The notes under the pieces were generated by a model that was given only the letters and a program-made list of their open reading frames with translations, searched no databases and had not been told where the DNA came from. Positions 20,701 to 27,657 of a DNA stretch of 64,000 nt are shown one piece after another. Within the stretch, counting starts at the first letter, position 1. Every line of letters begins with the position of its first letter. The DNA is from an uncultured Porphyromonadaceae bacterium (lineage in GTDB: Bacteria; Bacteroidota; Bacteroidia; Bacteroidales; Muribaculaceae). Position numbers and translations under genes: made by a program. The DNA lies in the NCBI GenBank assembly GCA_905202215.1, contig CAJKRG010000008.1, forward strand, positions 20,482 through 84,481. The letters run 5' to 3'.

Positions 20701-22963
20701 TTACAAGCAGTATGCAATCGGGTATAATCCTCTTACACAGTTTTCGCTGTCGGAGCTTCCGTTTCTGAAAGTGCTGGATATACGTAATACGCCAGCAATG
20801 AGCGTAGACGCGTCGAAATGTCCGCGCCTGGAGCAACTCTTGGCCGGAGGCACTCAGTTGAGTGAATTTCAGTTAGCGGAGACATCGCCCGTCGATAAAC
20901 TTCAGTTACCTGATACGGTGACACGTCTTGATCTTGTGAATCTTCCCAATCTTACATATCCGGGTGGTTTGGAGATCAATGACTTTTCGAGCATAAGGCG
21001 CCTTATGACCATAGGGTGTGAGAAGATTGATGCCATAGGTCTTGCCAAAGATATATTAAGTACAGCAAGGTTGCGTTACATACGTCTTCCGAATCTGCAT
21101 GTTACCGGTAATTCGGCGATATTGCGGCAGCTGATTCAAAACGGTACAATCGGTCTGGCGCCAAACGGCGAGGCCTATGACGAGTCGGGTTATTGCTCTG
21201 GCCTGAGCGGACGGTGGATAATGGAGGATTATGTGGAAACCAATGAGCTTGCGAGTTTCCGAGCTTATTTTCCACAGCTGGAAATCCATAATTCGCAGTT
21301 CTCTACGATTGTATTCAGCGATGATGACGATGATCCGGAGAATATATCGAATGTGGAAAATAAGACTGGATTCAAGTATTCGACAGATGCTTCGTTTATC
21401 CCCTATGTGCCAAGCGGTCATGTTGTAAAAATTCGTGACAGTTCTCCTGTGTGTGCCGCGATTTATGACTCTGGGGTTATGAAAATACGTCCTCTTCATA
21501 TTGACTCGCTGCTTAAATATTCAAACGGCGAAGATTTTGATCCGAAGGATTCTCAGGGTCTTGGCTATGATGTGATGAAGTATATTCCGAGATATTGGTA
21601 TAAAGGTGTGAACCATTTTGCGGCCTCAGAGAAATACTTATTTGTGTCGAGCAATGAAGAAAAGCCATTGTCGACAGCAACGAGAGTCGAGCGGCATAAA
21701 GTCGAAGATCTGCTGTTGCAACGGGAGATGGCGTTGCTCAAGAGTGAGCAGGCAATTGGTTCGGTGCCGATATCGAGTTCTAATACTTCGACAAATATCT
21801 ATAAGACGGAGGTTCGCGGAATGAAGTTATTGCGCTATCCCGGGATGAATGTTGCCCAGATTGCGGTCTTGTTTACAGATGGGAATGAGCGGGTCATCGG
21901 AGTGTTTTCATACTATAATCCGCTGAGCGATATGGCAGTGGGGGATTATATTATCGCGGAGATTCCGGAGGACGCTGTATATGCTTTTATTACCATTCCC
22001 AAGGGTTTAGATGAGACTGAAGTTGTGATAACGGATTCGGCCAATGTAGAGTCTGTGGAGCCTGACTGGCTTGTACATGAGCCTGAACTGATAGGGGTCT
22101 ACCGAGGTTGCTGTGACGGAGGCCGACAGCTTCGTTCTATATCAGGGGCTGTCGCAACACATGGCAACAATGTGAGCAGTACAAATGCCGATTGGGAGTA
22201 TGACGGAGACGGGAATCTGTCTTCCATTGTTTCTCCGACATCTGCCATGAACTGGACAATAAAAGATTTGAGCAATGCAGCTGCGATACGTGGCAGGGGC
22301 TATCAGCTTCAGGACTATGAGTCGTGGAAAGATTTTGCCGTAATGGTAATGGCCATAACCGGTACCCGTGATCTGCAGGCCCGTTGTGGACTTGGCACAC
22401 AGGGAGAGGGAACGGCGGCGACGGGAGGATATGACACGCTGAATCCGCATGGTTTCAGCGTGTATCCATCGGCACTGGGGAGTCCACCCAAGGGTAATCT
22501 TCTGTGGGGTGTACAAAACTATATGGGTTGCGGCATGGAGGCTCTTGATAATGTCGCGGTCAATATCAACAGCTGGAAACTGTTCAAGCGCAATCGTTGT
22601 GTTGAAAAGCCGGATGATCCAATAGATAATAAATGGCATGTCTATAATCCGAATACCAAGGAGGTGCGGATTATTCAGGCTGTGGAGACTGGCAATACTT
22701 ATTGTATAGGCAAGGTACGCTGGGGCAGGAATTGTGACATTGTGTGCTCGCAGACAACAAGTGACAAGAGTGCCTTTAACCGGCATTTTACTGACGCCTA
22801 TGAATTTTCACAATCCAAAGGAAGAATACCGTGCCATTCGTACCCTTACCAACAGCGTAATGCCGGAATAGTCTATGCCAACGCGACGTATCCCTCTTAT
22901 CAGGCCTACAGAATTATAGGAGGCCGTCTTTGTTTCAGAGGGACAATAATTTTCGCAAGTTAA
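14732..22963 (+). CDS. Giant tail adhesin / receptor-binding protein (2743 residues)
   Basis: Probable host-recognition protein. The N-terminus has a hexad-like V-x-G-x-x beta repeat (VGRNVTVGGKTTVRGSATIG) as in trimeric fibre bases, then a coiled coil (residues about 115-150) and a DGFAPLDGSGRI module common in Bacteroidales phage fibres. Later come Ig-like strands, a laminin-G/concanavalin-type lectin region (about 1010-1180), a large aromatic region with Cys pairs (CDYCDY), a Leu-rich repeat-like section (about 1990-2150), and a C-terminal domain with GRGYQLQDYESW and GRLCFRGTI resembling C-type-lectin/sulfatase-modifying folds. G+C is lower than in flanking genes (about 37% in row 15361-15420), pointing to mosaic acquisition. 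It starts by an ATGA overlap with the connector gene; a hairpin spans its stop codon. Confidence 0.75.
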   Translation: MSSIPTKQIDGDVAVGRNVTVGGKTTVRGSATIGHNLRVEGWLDAPNVKGPEKGLFKTAAQLREAYPNPHEGWWALVGDTLPAQVYMADGGFWVAQTNADGTPRLAGNPTIDISEFMEAVNAMAEELDDIKKTAGAGVAAAEKAQSGVNAINEKRGKADGFAPLDGSGRISMAHIPDELKNVVEFSGFTDEIPEVLSQIYNGKGRVVYCKETKKFLFASDTTPVKYYDNWSLSAIFGAHTSGGVNPVARKIYIDILADKQYYWDGSELKTALQLGHEEGTAYPGDEGARLSAGLRDVSKDISNNKRLIENVGILPFDGVWNGIGPEPLAGVWLCPGPEGGWYFRSFGESGFGPQYVSEDYNSDVRAKSEKFYRCGNVLYRVSDDKIERFVTEGSLNEKIEEALEPRTFINANALLGSSVPYTLAEVLQLLETQYGTLFNIPGLVLTYRSQDGWESRQWSGRGSFTDEGTWSEFGASGYGNVSHTGNTVNVNDVCVDDEYTLSTAIKAVQDKEAESGVKYFRSGVVLTFKTAEKDSKGAPVWEAYQFTREITDIDPADLKPWVPFGGGGSQAEVETKEDPMSGGKDAFSTGGAYRHIPTRYRVTQDEGTVTIQPLNEGGEEIGEAITFFASQGGGGELSGTIVNIKFKDSPLYGAVGKDIIGYACIRSVTQAGSIESVNSIVSLKLIDRDTNVVIREWTVNTRSSDDEEYNFEIPFTGMFDGAGSRRFRLEATDDTDHTGYRFITVTAVDATVESTQVLNYTSDYAIPYGGTRVINVPLYKFPQNVSEKGIQAFIEIWWEGAWRPLTATPPTHFDAYSNSAQFNPMNLFGGGEKMQHGAYPVRIHGRDVASGVTGNTIYTAVMCIDANSSVPVVALRYNDTGDGTVRLHDRVKVEVAAYNPNPLILTTNVALKADDRILGRYELGANQIETAEMQVSGYRSDGSDKINIRAEAYDGDTVLATSGTVCLTVKGSAIDAALMDGALYHFDFSSRSNSEPTHEIEDGDYRIELQGANWSSNGFVNYLGQIALRTAENVTGELNHAPFSSRTIEETGMAFQMMFATNNIKDSEAMLLDCVDSDNGAGFYIKGNKVGLQCKTGSPALIERRFSCGEIHTVAFVVEPAATAISRNGTKWATMRMYLDGELVGAIGYNPEGSRLLNMKNVMLNGTLGDLYLYYILSYQSYYDWSQAFRNYVVKQSDTDAMIEEFNRENVLVSQNAEGSTSMRPSAPLLFAQGMPYCIFVADDSVHNQFDFGKGVDDDGTSTSDKFKMTVYYYHPTMPWRSFKAIDCEIRRQGTTSAKRPKKNYRIYIKKATEVIPLYPDYTNEDALTSYALFAMKKVRVTENSIPVDVITIKVDFSNSGGANDCSVCDMVNATYRALGEDFLTPAQRCYDGTWDKGDVHLSGLQMNHSTANHPIAVFRSNSDTLQNVWFEAKGNWKEDKGEQVALGFKDVPGYNKGCLNFQDEVFNWVCGNPGETLDQMEARFKTMEGLDTGMPYLLYPYCSRNYRFMRYQGGVWKNTTGSWIWTGPKTRTITGDVLNPVGGFELLTYEGFDWWQGVSSVEDMMKPSKNIAKWVQKLIDKSSSGVSGEEFPAWTYYFECMVDNDALQADLAMGRIVPFELYVQLRLCDYCDYAKYPEEWVERWSDNAYKFRNVRADMVYLADADYQNEFDSLSKNHQPMHFLLEGHNVVNGVYDPEKEGATSPTGFNCDFVLTRQPMVQNANKKYDIDGAYESDNDGGNTGQPEADPTRPSDEASGYVNPWAGWGAVPWRGYFTAKTIKADDNGGEIEYQKTVAAMRAVQTVLPDGRTINPFSPEGAKYYFINQHLERWPKVVSSYDGIRKYIQYTATSDALYFYALQGLGLASLPQFIEQRWRFRDGYYKTGGFFTGVLSGRIACGDSAAIRIVAAKSGYFGMGNDSSGSLSADGAVYLDEGDEYVFTNFSHQQGALLYIYQADRIREIEFTDVSLSDNFDFSVMKLAEKIIVGGANYKQYAIGYNPLTQFSLSELPFLKVLDIRNTPAMSVDASKCPRLEQLLAGGTQLSEFQLAETSPVDKLQLPDTVTRLDLVNLPNLTYPGGLEINDFSSIRRLMTIGCEKIDAIGLAKDILSTARLRYIRLPNLHVTGNSAILRQLIQNGTIGLAPNGEAYDESGYCSGLSGRWIMEDYVETNELASFRAYFPQLEIHNSQFSTIVFSDDDDDPENISNVENKTGFKYSTDASFIPYVPSGHVVKIRDSSPVCAAIYDSGVMKIRPLHIDSLLKYSNGEDFDPKDSQGLGYDVMKYIPRYWYKGVNHFAASEKYLFVSSNEEKPLSTATRVERHKVEDLLLQREMALLKSEQAIGSVPISSSNTSTNIYKTEVRGMKLLRYPGMNVAQIAVLFTDGNERVIGVFSYYNPLSDMAVGDYIIAEIPEDAVYAFITIPKGLDETEVVITDSANVESVEPDWLVHEPELIGVYRGCCDGGRQLRSISGAVATHGNNVSSTNADWEYDGDGNLSSIVSPTSAMNWTIKDLSNAAAIRGRGYQLQDYESWKDFAVMVMAITGTRDLQARCGLGTQGEGTAATGGYDTLNPHGFSVYPSALGSPPKGNLLWGVQNYMGCGMEALDNVAVNINSWKLFKRNRCVEKPDDPIDNKWHVYNPNTKEVRIIQAVETGNTYCIGKVRWGRNCDIVCSQTTSDKSAFNRHFTDAYEFSQSKGRIPCHSYPYQQRNAGIVYANATYPSYQAYRIIGGRLCFRGTIIFAS

Positions 22964-22971
22964 AAACTTGC
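22955..22971 (+). other. Hairpin spanning the adhesin stop codon
   Basis: GCAAGTT (22955-22961) and AACTTGC (22965-22971) pair perfectly around AAA; the arm includes part of the TAA stop. No U-tract follows, so it is not a typical Rho-independent terminator. Confidence 0.6.
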
Positions 22972-22978
22972 TCATGGG

Positions 22979-23049
22979 GAAGAATGAAAGGTGAAGACGG
23001 GCTGATGTCTTAGCTCTGGGGACAGCCTTAAATTTACCTTTCATTCTTC
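22979..23049 (+). other. Long-stem structured element between adhesin and next gene
   Basis: GAAGAATGAAAGGT (22979-22992) is the exact inverse of ACCTTTCATTCTTC (23036-23049), a 14-bp stem enclosing 43 nt that contain a second hairpin GGCTG (23000-23004) / CAGCC (23023-23027). No coding frame fits. It may be an attenuator, mRNA stabiliser or processed small RNA. Confidence 0.5.
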
Positions 23050-23081
23050 ACATTACCTTGAGTTTGCAAATATTACAGGAA

Positions 23082-23579
23082 ATGGAAAAAGTTTATGGCA
23101 GCCCGAAGCGGCAGGACGGGCTTTATAAGATAGGCCGCAACAAGTGGGAGATAATCTATGGTTTCGGCAAGGATGATGAAGCTTCGGGAATGGGCTGGAA
23201 CTGGCGGCAGAGTTTTACGCGGCGTCCTACGCTTGACGAAATCAAGGCTGCGATTATAGGTGCAATCAAACAGGAGAGCGAGTATCGTCTTCGCTATGGC
23301 CTGAGGTGGAACGGCCTCACGGTTGAATATACCGAGGAACGGAAGAGTGACCTCACAGGCATAATCGTCGGCTTGCAGGGCGGCTTCATGCAGTTGCCTA
23401 TCGAGATAAATCTTGGCTCGTCGGCAGACGGAACTCCGTCGGTCTTCACGTTTACCACTCCTGAGCAAATCGGCGAAGTCGCTGCCGGTATTGCCGCTCA
23501 TAAGGCTGCGGTCAGCAAAGCGGAGTGGGCGGCAATCAGCGAACTCGGCGACATGGAAGCCTACAAAACAGTACAATAA
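23082..23579 (+). CDS. Adhesin-associated protein (tail-fibre accessory or chaperone candidate)
   Basis: The 165-residue product begins at the ATG at 23082; a TTG further upstream overlaps the structured element and was not used. It starts MEKVYGSPKRQDGLYKIGRNKWEI and contains Trp-rich MGWNWRQSF, a feature of beta-rich phage accessory proteins, then a helical C-terminus (IAAHKAAVSKAEWAAI). The place after a giant adhesin suggests a fibre assembly factor, comparable in position to DUF4376-type proteins, but the family is not certain. Confidence 0.55.
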   Translation: MEKVYGSPKRQDGLYKIGRNKWEIIYGFGKDDEASGMGWNWRQSFTRRPTLDEIKAAIIGAIKQESEYRLRYGLRWNGLTVEYTEERKSDLTGIIVGLQGGFMQLPIEINLGSSADGTPSVFTFTTPEQIGEVAAGIAAHKAAVSKAEWAAISELGDMEAYKTVQ

Positions 23580-23599
23580 CCAATCATCACTATCACATT

Positions 23600-24079
23600 A
23601 TGTTATTAGAACTTATCGCAGTATCAGTATCGTGTCTTATAATGACACTCTATCTGACAGCCTATATCAACTCGGTCGGTGTTCCGGCCTCAATCAGTGC
23701 TACCTACTATAAGACTGAAAAGAAGTGGGTATTTCCGACGGTCATTTCTCTTACGGGCTTGTGCGCTCTTGTTCCGCTAATGAACAACACGCCGGAGAAT
23801 TATCAGTTTGTGGCATTTTTCATCGTAGCCGCCACTCTTTTTGTAGCGTCGGCGCCGGCTTTTCGCGAAGAATTCGTTGGCAAGATACATGCCACGGCCG
23901 CGTCGGTGTTAGGAGTGTGCGCCCTGACCTGGCTTATCCTGACTTCCGGTGTGCCCTGGATAGCCGTCGCCGGCCTGATCCTGGCAGTGATAGGCCGACG
24001 GCATTTCTTATTCTGGATAGAAGTCGGCCTACTGTATGACCTATTTGCAAATCTTTTGTTCATAGCTGTTGAGAATTAA
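23600..24079 (+). CDS. Phage membrane protein of unknown function
   Basis: The 159-residue product, with ATG at 23600, has about five hydrophobic segments (residues 2-24, 45-60, 68-84, 96-110, 115-130), so it is an inner-membrane protein. It lies between the fibre accessory gene and the holin candidate and is followed by a strong hairpin terminator (24087-24118). It may help lysis or entry exclusion; nothing in the sequence decides this. Confidence 0.6.
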   Translation: MLLELIAVSVSCLIMTLYLTAYINSVGVPASISATYYKTEKKWVFPTVISLTGLCALVPLMNNTPENYQFVAFFIVAATLFVASAPAFREEFVGKIHATAASVLGVCALTWLILTSGVPWIAVAGLILAVIGRRHFLFWIEVGLLYDLFANLLFIAVEN

Positions 24080-24086
24080 TGTGTGA

Positions 24087-24118
24087 GAAAGCCGGGAACC
24101 GTGAGGCCTCCGGCTTTC
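24087..24118 (+). terminator. Rho-independent-type terminator before lysis genes
   Basis: GAAAGCCGG (24087-24095) and CCGGCTTTC (24110-24118) form a perfect 9-bp stem with a 14-nt loop, followed by GTGTTTC. It separates the structural transcript from the lysis promoter at 24159. Confidence 0.75.
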
Positions 24119-24158
24119 GTGTTTCAAAAGATAAAGCAGCCGGGCCAGGGTGTGTGAG

Positions 24159-24166
24159 TACCTTTG
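24159..24166 (+). promoter_or_regulatory. Promoter for lysis cassette
   Basis: TACCTTTG matches the -7 consensus TAnnTTTG. It lies between the terminator at 24087-24118 and the holin start at 24195, giving a leader of about 20 nt. Confidence 0.55.
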
Positions 24167-24194
24167 CGAAGTAAACCAAAAATTATAAGACATC

Positions 24195-24644
24195 ATGGAA
24201 TCAATCTTATCATTAGAGAAAGGCTACCTCTTCATCGGGGTATTTTTCGCCGTATCGCTTCTGGTAATAATGGCCATAATGCTTGACTTGTGGGACGGAG
24301 TGTACACGGCGAAGAGAACAGGCCAACGTGTTCACTCCCATAAGTTGAGAGTAACCATTGCCAAAGTAAGTGAATATTGGCGATTCTTGCTGATAGGCTT
24401 TTTGGCCGATTGCCTGGGCTTCCTATTCAGCTTTTATTCACTACCATTCATGGCATTGCTTTTTGGCATGGGCCTGATTGTCGTGGAAATCATCAGTATG
24501 TTTGAACACGCCAAACGTCGGAAAAGCCACCTGATAGATTTACCCGACATCATCGACGGTATCATTGCGGCCTCAACCAAGAAGGACGCTGAAAAGATTA
24601 TTGGCGTAATATCAGCCAAAAGCGAAGTGTCACCCCATCACTAA
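24195..24644 (+). CDS. Holin (Bacteroidales phage type, probable)
   Basis: The 149-residue product has an N-terminal membrane helix (residues 10-30) ending in LDLWDGVYTAKRTGQ, two further hydrophobic segments (about 62-80 and 82-102), and a charged cytoplasmic tail (HAKRRKSHLIDLPDIIDG). This is the general form of phage_holin_4-type holins. It opens the lysis cassette, has its own promoter, and lies 10 bp before the amidase endolysin. Holins time lysis by forming holes in the inner membrane that release the endolysin. Confidence 0.7.
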   Translation: MESILSLEKGYLFIGVFFAVSLLVIMAIMLDLWDGVYTAKRTGQRVHSHKLRVTIAKVSEYWRFLLIGFLADCLGFLFSFYSLPFMALLFGMGLIVVEIISMFEHAKRRKSHLIDLPDIIDGIIAASTKKDAEKIIGVISAKSEVSPHH

Positions 24645-24654
24645 CCCATAAGAT

Positions 24655-25311
24655 ATGATAGTATTAATCGACAACGGACACGGCAGCGACACCCCCGGCA
24701 AGTGCAGCCCCGATCAGAAGCTCAGAGAGTATCTGAAATCGCGTGAGGTTGCCCGCAAGTTGAAGAAGGCGCTCAACCTTCGGTTTGTTGACGCCCAACT
24801 CCTGGTACCGGAGGACAAAGACATTTCGCTCAAAGAGCGATGCCGCCGCGTCAATGCCGCCTGCGACAAATACGGCAAAGACAATGTGCTCCTGGTATCA
24901 ATCCACTGCAATGCGGCCGGCGGCGACGGCAAGTGGAAGAGCGCCGGCGGTTGGTGTGTCTACACATCGCCCGGCCAGACAAAGGCCGACAACCTGGCGA
25001 CCGCATTGTGGAACGCCGCCCACGACGGCCTGAAAGACTACATCGAGCGCTTCCCGCTACTCCAGAAGCAGGGCGCCTATGACAGCAGACAGAAGCCTAT
25101 GCGCGCGGATTGGTCCGACGGAGACCCGGACTATGAGGCCCGCTTCTATATCCTGGTGCATACCAAATGCTCGGCCGTGCTGACCGAATCACTCTTTCAG
25201 GACAATAAGGCAGACTGCGATTTTCTTCTCTCCGAGGAAGGGACCGCCGCCATTGTCAGCCTCCACCGCGACGGAATCATCAACTATATCAAAACCACAA
25301 AGAAGTCATGA
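24655..25311 (+). CDS. N-acetylmuramoyl-L-alanine amidase (endolysin)
   Basis: The 218-residue protein is an Amidase_3-fold zinc amidase that cuts the bond between N-acetylmuramic acid and the stem peptide. Zinc ligands are visible as H9 (IDNGHG), E31 (SREVARK) and H84 (SIHCNA), with the catalytic Glu178 in VLTESLFQDN. There is no signal peptide, so export depends on the holin upstream. There is no wall-binding domain, which is normal for phages of Gram-negative hosts. The stop overlaps the ATG of the next gene (ATGA). Confidence 0.9.
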   Translation: MIVLIDNGHGSDTPGKCSPDQKLREYLKSREVARKLKKALNLRFVDAQLLVPEDKDISLKERCRRVNAACDKYGKDNVLLVSIHCNAAGGDGKWKSAGGWCVYTSPGQTKADNLATALWNAAHDGLKDYIERFPLLQKQGAYDSRQKPMRADWSDGDPDYEARFYILVHTKCSAVLTESLFQDNKADCDFLLSEEGTAAIVSLHRDGIINYIKTTKKS

Positions 25312-25910
25312 CAATGAAACCAAAATCGAAAATCACCCTGGCACTCCTGTTCGGAATGCTCCTGGGTTGGGTCCTGTCGTTCTTTGTTCCTGGCGGTTGC
25401 CGTTCCCCCGGCGGCCGCACAGACGAGCGCGACACCATCAGGACAATCACAGTCGACACCCTGACAGACCGGCTCCCCGTGGCCGAGTCAACGGCCCCCG
25501 TAGACACGCAGGTGTATATGCTTCCGGTACGACATCAGGGAAGCGGCGCGGGAGGTATCTCGCACTGTACGGCCCCGGCCGACACTACTTTTATTGAGAC
25601 GCGCACCACACTCACCTACGGCACCGGAGCAGGAGGCGAGCCTCGACCATGCCAGGATAGCGTAGCAGTTGAAATCCCCATCACCCAGAAGCATTATAGA
25701 GACTCGACGTATGAAGCCTGGGTAAGCGGATTCTCTCAGAACCTTGACAGTATTAGGGTGTATCCCCGAACAGAAACTATCACGATCAGGGATTACAAGC
25801 CGCCTAACCGTTGGCACCTGGGACTCACCGCGGGCTATGCCTACACACCCCGCGGTTTTCAACCATACATCGGTATCGGTATCAGTTATTCATTATTTTC
25901 ATGGAAGTAA
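25308..25910 (+). CDS. Membrane-anchored lysis-cassette protein (spanin candidate)
   Basis: The 200-residue product has a single N-terminal transmembrane or signal-anchor segment (residues 9-28: ALLFGMLLGWVLSFFV) with Cys31 just after it, a long polar periplasmic stretch rich in Thr, Asp and Arg, and a C-terminal beta-strand end (GLTAGYAYTPRG...GIGISYSL) like an outer-membrane strand pair. Holin-amidase-this gene overlap or abut, the usual order for a spanin that disrupts the outer membrane. It resembles DUF6808-type Bacteroidales phage proteins; the spanin role is inferred. Confidence 0.55.
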   Translation: MTMKPKSKITLALLFGMLLGWVLSFFVPGGCRSPGGRTDERDTIRTITVDTLTDRLPVAESTAPVDTQVYMLPVRHQGSGAGGISHCTAPADTTFIETRTTLTYGTGAGGEPRPCQDSVAVEIPITQKHYRDSTYEAWVSGFSQNLDSIRVYPRTETITIRDYKPPNRWHLGLTAGYAYTPRGFQPYIGIGISYSLFSWK

Positions 25911-26497
25911 CACTTGACATATACAAAGATGAGGTCTACACCGAAGTGGCGCAGACCTCATCCTACACCGGCGCCAAGATGGACGACGACGCCAACGCCT
26001 ACGAGCGTATCTTCACGACCGACGAGGACAAGAGCCAGCTCGAAAGATTCTGGAACGAGAGCTGCGTCACGTTCTGCGAAATCATGAAGCGCTACCTTGT
26101 CAGTGAATTGGACCTGAGAAACTCTGTAATCAGTAAGCCCATTGAGAAAGTGCAGACCCAGGGCCAGGAGATACAGACCCAGGCACTCGGAGGAATCGAA
26201 GAAATTCCGTTTGAGCCCTGGCACCCTAATCTTCCCATCGAGGAAATTCCGATTGTAACGGCACCCATCATCGGGCACCGGTTCAAATTGGAATTTTCCA
26301 AATCGTTTGACTCGGCGCTGATACCCAGTATGCGTCAAGAGCTCTTTTCCTACTTCGTAATGAACATCACGGCAAAGTGGTATGGCTTCACCAACAAGAA
26401 GGAAGCCGGAGAGTATGCGGCCGCCGCCGCGTCCCTTCTCGAAGGTATCCATCGAAAAGCGTGCTATAAGCGTAAACCACAGCGCCCCACCTATTAG
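25901..26497 (+). CDS. Phage protein, first of three tandem paralogues
   Basis: The 198-residue product starts at ATG 25901, overlapping the previous gene by 10 bp. Its C-terminal half shares with the next two genes a pattern of a helix, an aromatic W-Y-G-F-T-N-K-K-E-A motif (W-x-[TG]-[IF]-TNK-x-[DE]-[AT] in all three) and an Arg/Pro-rich end (RKPQRPTY). The N-terminal part starts with a beta strand (MEVTLDIYKDEVY). No catalytic residues are seen; position after lysis genes and helical form suggest tail-terminator or connector components. Function unknown. Confidence 0.65.
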   Translation: MEVTLDIYKDEVYTEVAQTSSYTGAKMDDDANAYERIFTTDEDKSQLERFWNESCVTFCEIMKRYLVSELDLRNSVISKPIEKVQTQGQEIQTQALGGIEEIPFEPWHPNLPIEEIPIVTAPIIGHRFKLEFSKSFDSALIPSMRQELFSYFVMNITAKWYGFTNKKEAGEYAAAAASLLEGIHRKACYKRKPQRPTY

Positions 26498-26509
26498 CAA
26501 TTATAAATT

Positions 26510-27028
26510 ATGGCAGAAAGCAAAAAGACACTAACCGTCACGCTTGAGGTGAAGGAACTGATGCACGACATCATGAACAAAGCATACCTCACCGGACAGG
26601 CGCGCGAGGCCGACGGGACCAAAGGTTACGAGGCCGCGAGCAACATGCAGGCGAGCGAGGACGAGGACAACAGTTATCAGTTACGCCGCAGTCTTGCCAA
26701 TTCCTTCTCGGCATTGAAGAGCCTGTTGGGAGAATGTCTCAACGAGGACAGAGACACAAGCAACAACCGGATTCAGAAAATCATCGACGACGACGGACAG
26801 CTCGAACTCGCTTTTCTCCTTCCGAGTAACTATAACAACGCCTCGGCTGATTCTCTGGGTAACGGCATTCATGCCTACCTGGTTGACATGGTTCTCGCCG
26901 AATGGTTTACAATCACCAACAAGGCCGACGCCCAGGACTACCTGAATCACTCCACCGTCTCCCTGGAGACCGTGAAGCGAGCCCTCTATAAGCGTAGTCG
27001 CCCGACCCGGCCCACATACACCCCCTAA
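26510..27028 (+). CDS. Phage protein, second of three tandem paralogues
   Basis: The 172-residue product has an N-terminal strand (KKTLTVTLEVKEL), central acidic helices and the shared motif WFTITNKADAQDYL, ending RSRPTRPTYTP. It starts 12 bp after the first paralogue. The shared C-terminal motif with its neighbours indicates tandem duplication, although little of the N-terminal halves is shared. Function unknown; probably a virion subunit. Confidence 0.65.
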   Translation: MAESKKTLTVTLEVKELMHDIMNKAYLTGQAREADGTKGYEAASNMQASEDEDNSYQLRRSLANSFSALKSLLGECLNEDRDTSNNRIQKIIDDDGQLELAFLLPSNYNNASADSLGNGIHAYLVDMVLAEWFTITNKADAQDYLNHSTVSLETVKRALYKRSRPTRPTYTP

Positions 27029-27030
27029 CT

Positions 27031-27591
27031 ATGGGCTGTTTTCAGAGGTGTAACAACAATGGCAATGGCAACGGCGCGCAGGAAGAAAAGCGCGCCGTTG
27101 TTCTTAGGTTCCGGCGAGAGAATCTTGATTACAGCATAAAGAACTATGCCTACATCGAGAGCCACGTAATGAACGACGAAACCGAGTGCTCAAAACACAT
27201 GGTTGCAGACATCGGCGAAGAGGGCAACCGCGACCGTGTGACCCGGTTACTCGGAGTGATCCACGCCGGAGTGATTGAAATGCTTTACCCCTACACCAAA
27301 CGGGAAGCCGTTGAAGAGATAATCGACGACGACATCTGGGAGCCGAAGGAATACGTTATAGTGATTCATGTGCCGCCGACATTCTCCAGGACGACATGCC
27401 ACCTGTTGAGCCGTCTGATACATGAATACATGGTGTACCGCGTACTCTACGATTGGTTGACGATTACCAACAAGGCCGACACGCAGGCCGCCCTCCATTG
27501 GCTCGAAAAGGCAGAGGAGGCCGCCGCCGAAATCGAAAGCATAAAGAACTTACGTACCGGCACACTTGAACGGCCGTTACGTCCCTGGTAA
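27031..27591 (+). CDS. Phage protein, third of three tandem paralogues
   Basis: The 186-residue product begins MGCFQRCNNNGNGNG, a Gly/Asn-rich tag, then a strand VVLRFRRENLDYSI comparable to the starts of the two preceding genes, and carries the shared YDWLTITNKADTQAAL motif and the end ERPLRPW. It starts 2 bp after the second paralogue. A bidirectional hairpin (27595-27626) separates it from the convergent 980-residue tail gene. Function unknown. Confidence 0.65.
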   Translation: MGCFQRCNNNGNGNGAQEEKRAVVLRFRRENLDYSIKNYAYIESHVMNDETECSKHMVADIGEEGNRDRVTRLLGVIHAGVIEMLYPYTKREAVEEIIDDDIWEPKEYVIVIHVPPTFSRTTCHLLSRLIHEYMVYRVLYDWLTITNKADTQAALHWLEKAEEAAAEIESIKNLRTGTLERPLRPW

Positions 27592-27594
27592 ATC

Positions 27595-27626
27595 AGAGGC
27601 CGAGGTGCTCACGCATCCCGGCCTCT
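27595..27626. terminator. Bidirectional terminator between converging operons
   Basis: AGAGGCCG (27595-27602) pairs with CGGCCTCT (27619-27626), followed by TTTG. It lies between the rightward paralogue genes and the leftward tail gene. Confidence 0.65.
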
Positions 27627-27657
27627 TTGCTTACAATAGTGTGAAGTAGTACAAAAG

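Noticed and set aside
22964..24079. Full diversity-generating retroelement
   Set aside because: No reverse transcriptase or template repeat is visible; only the lectin-like end and hairpin remain suggestive.
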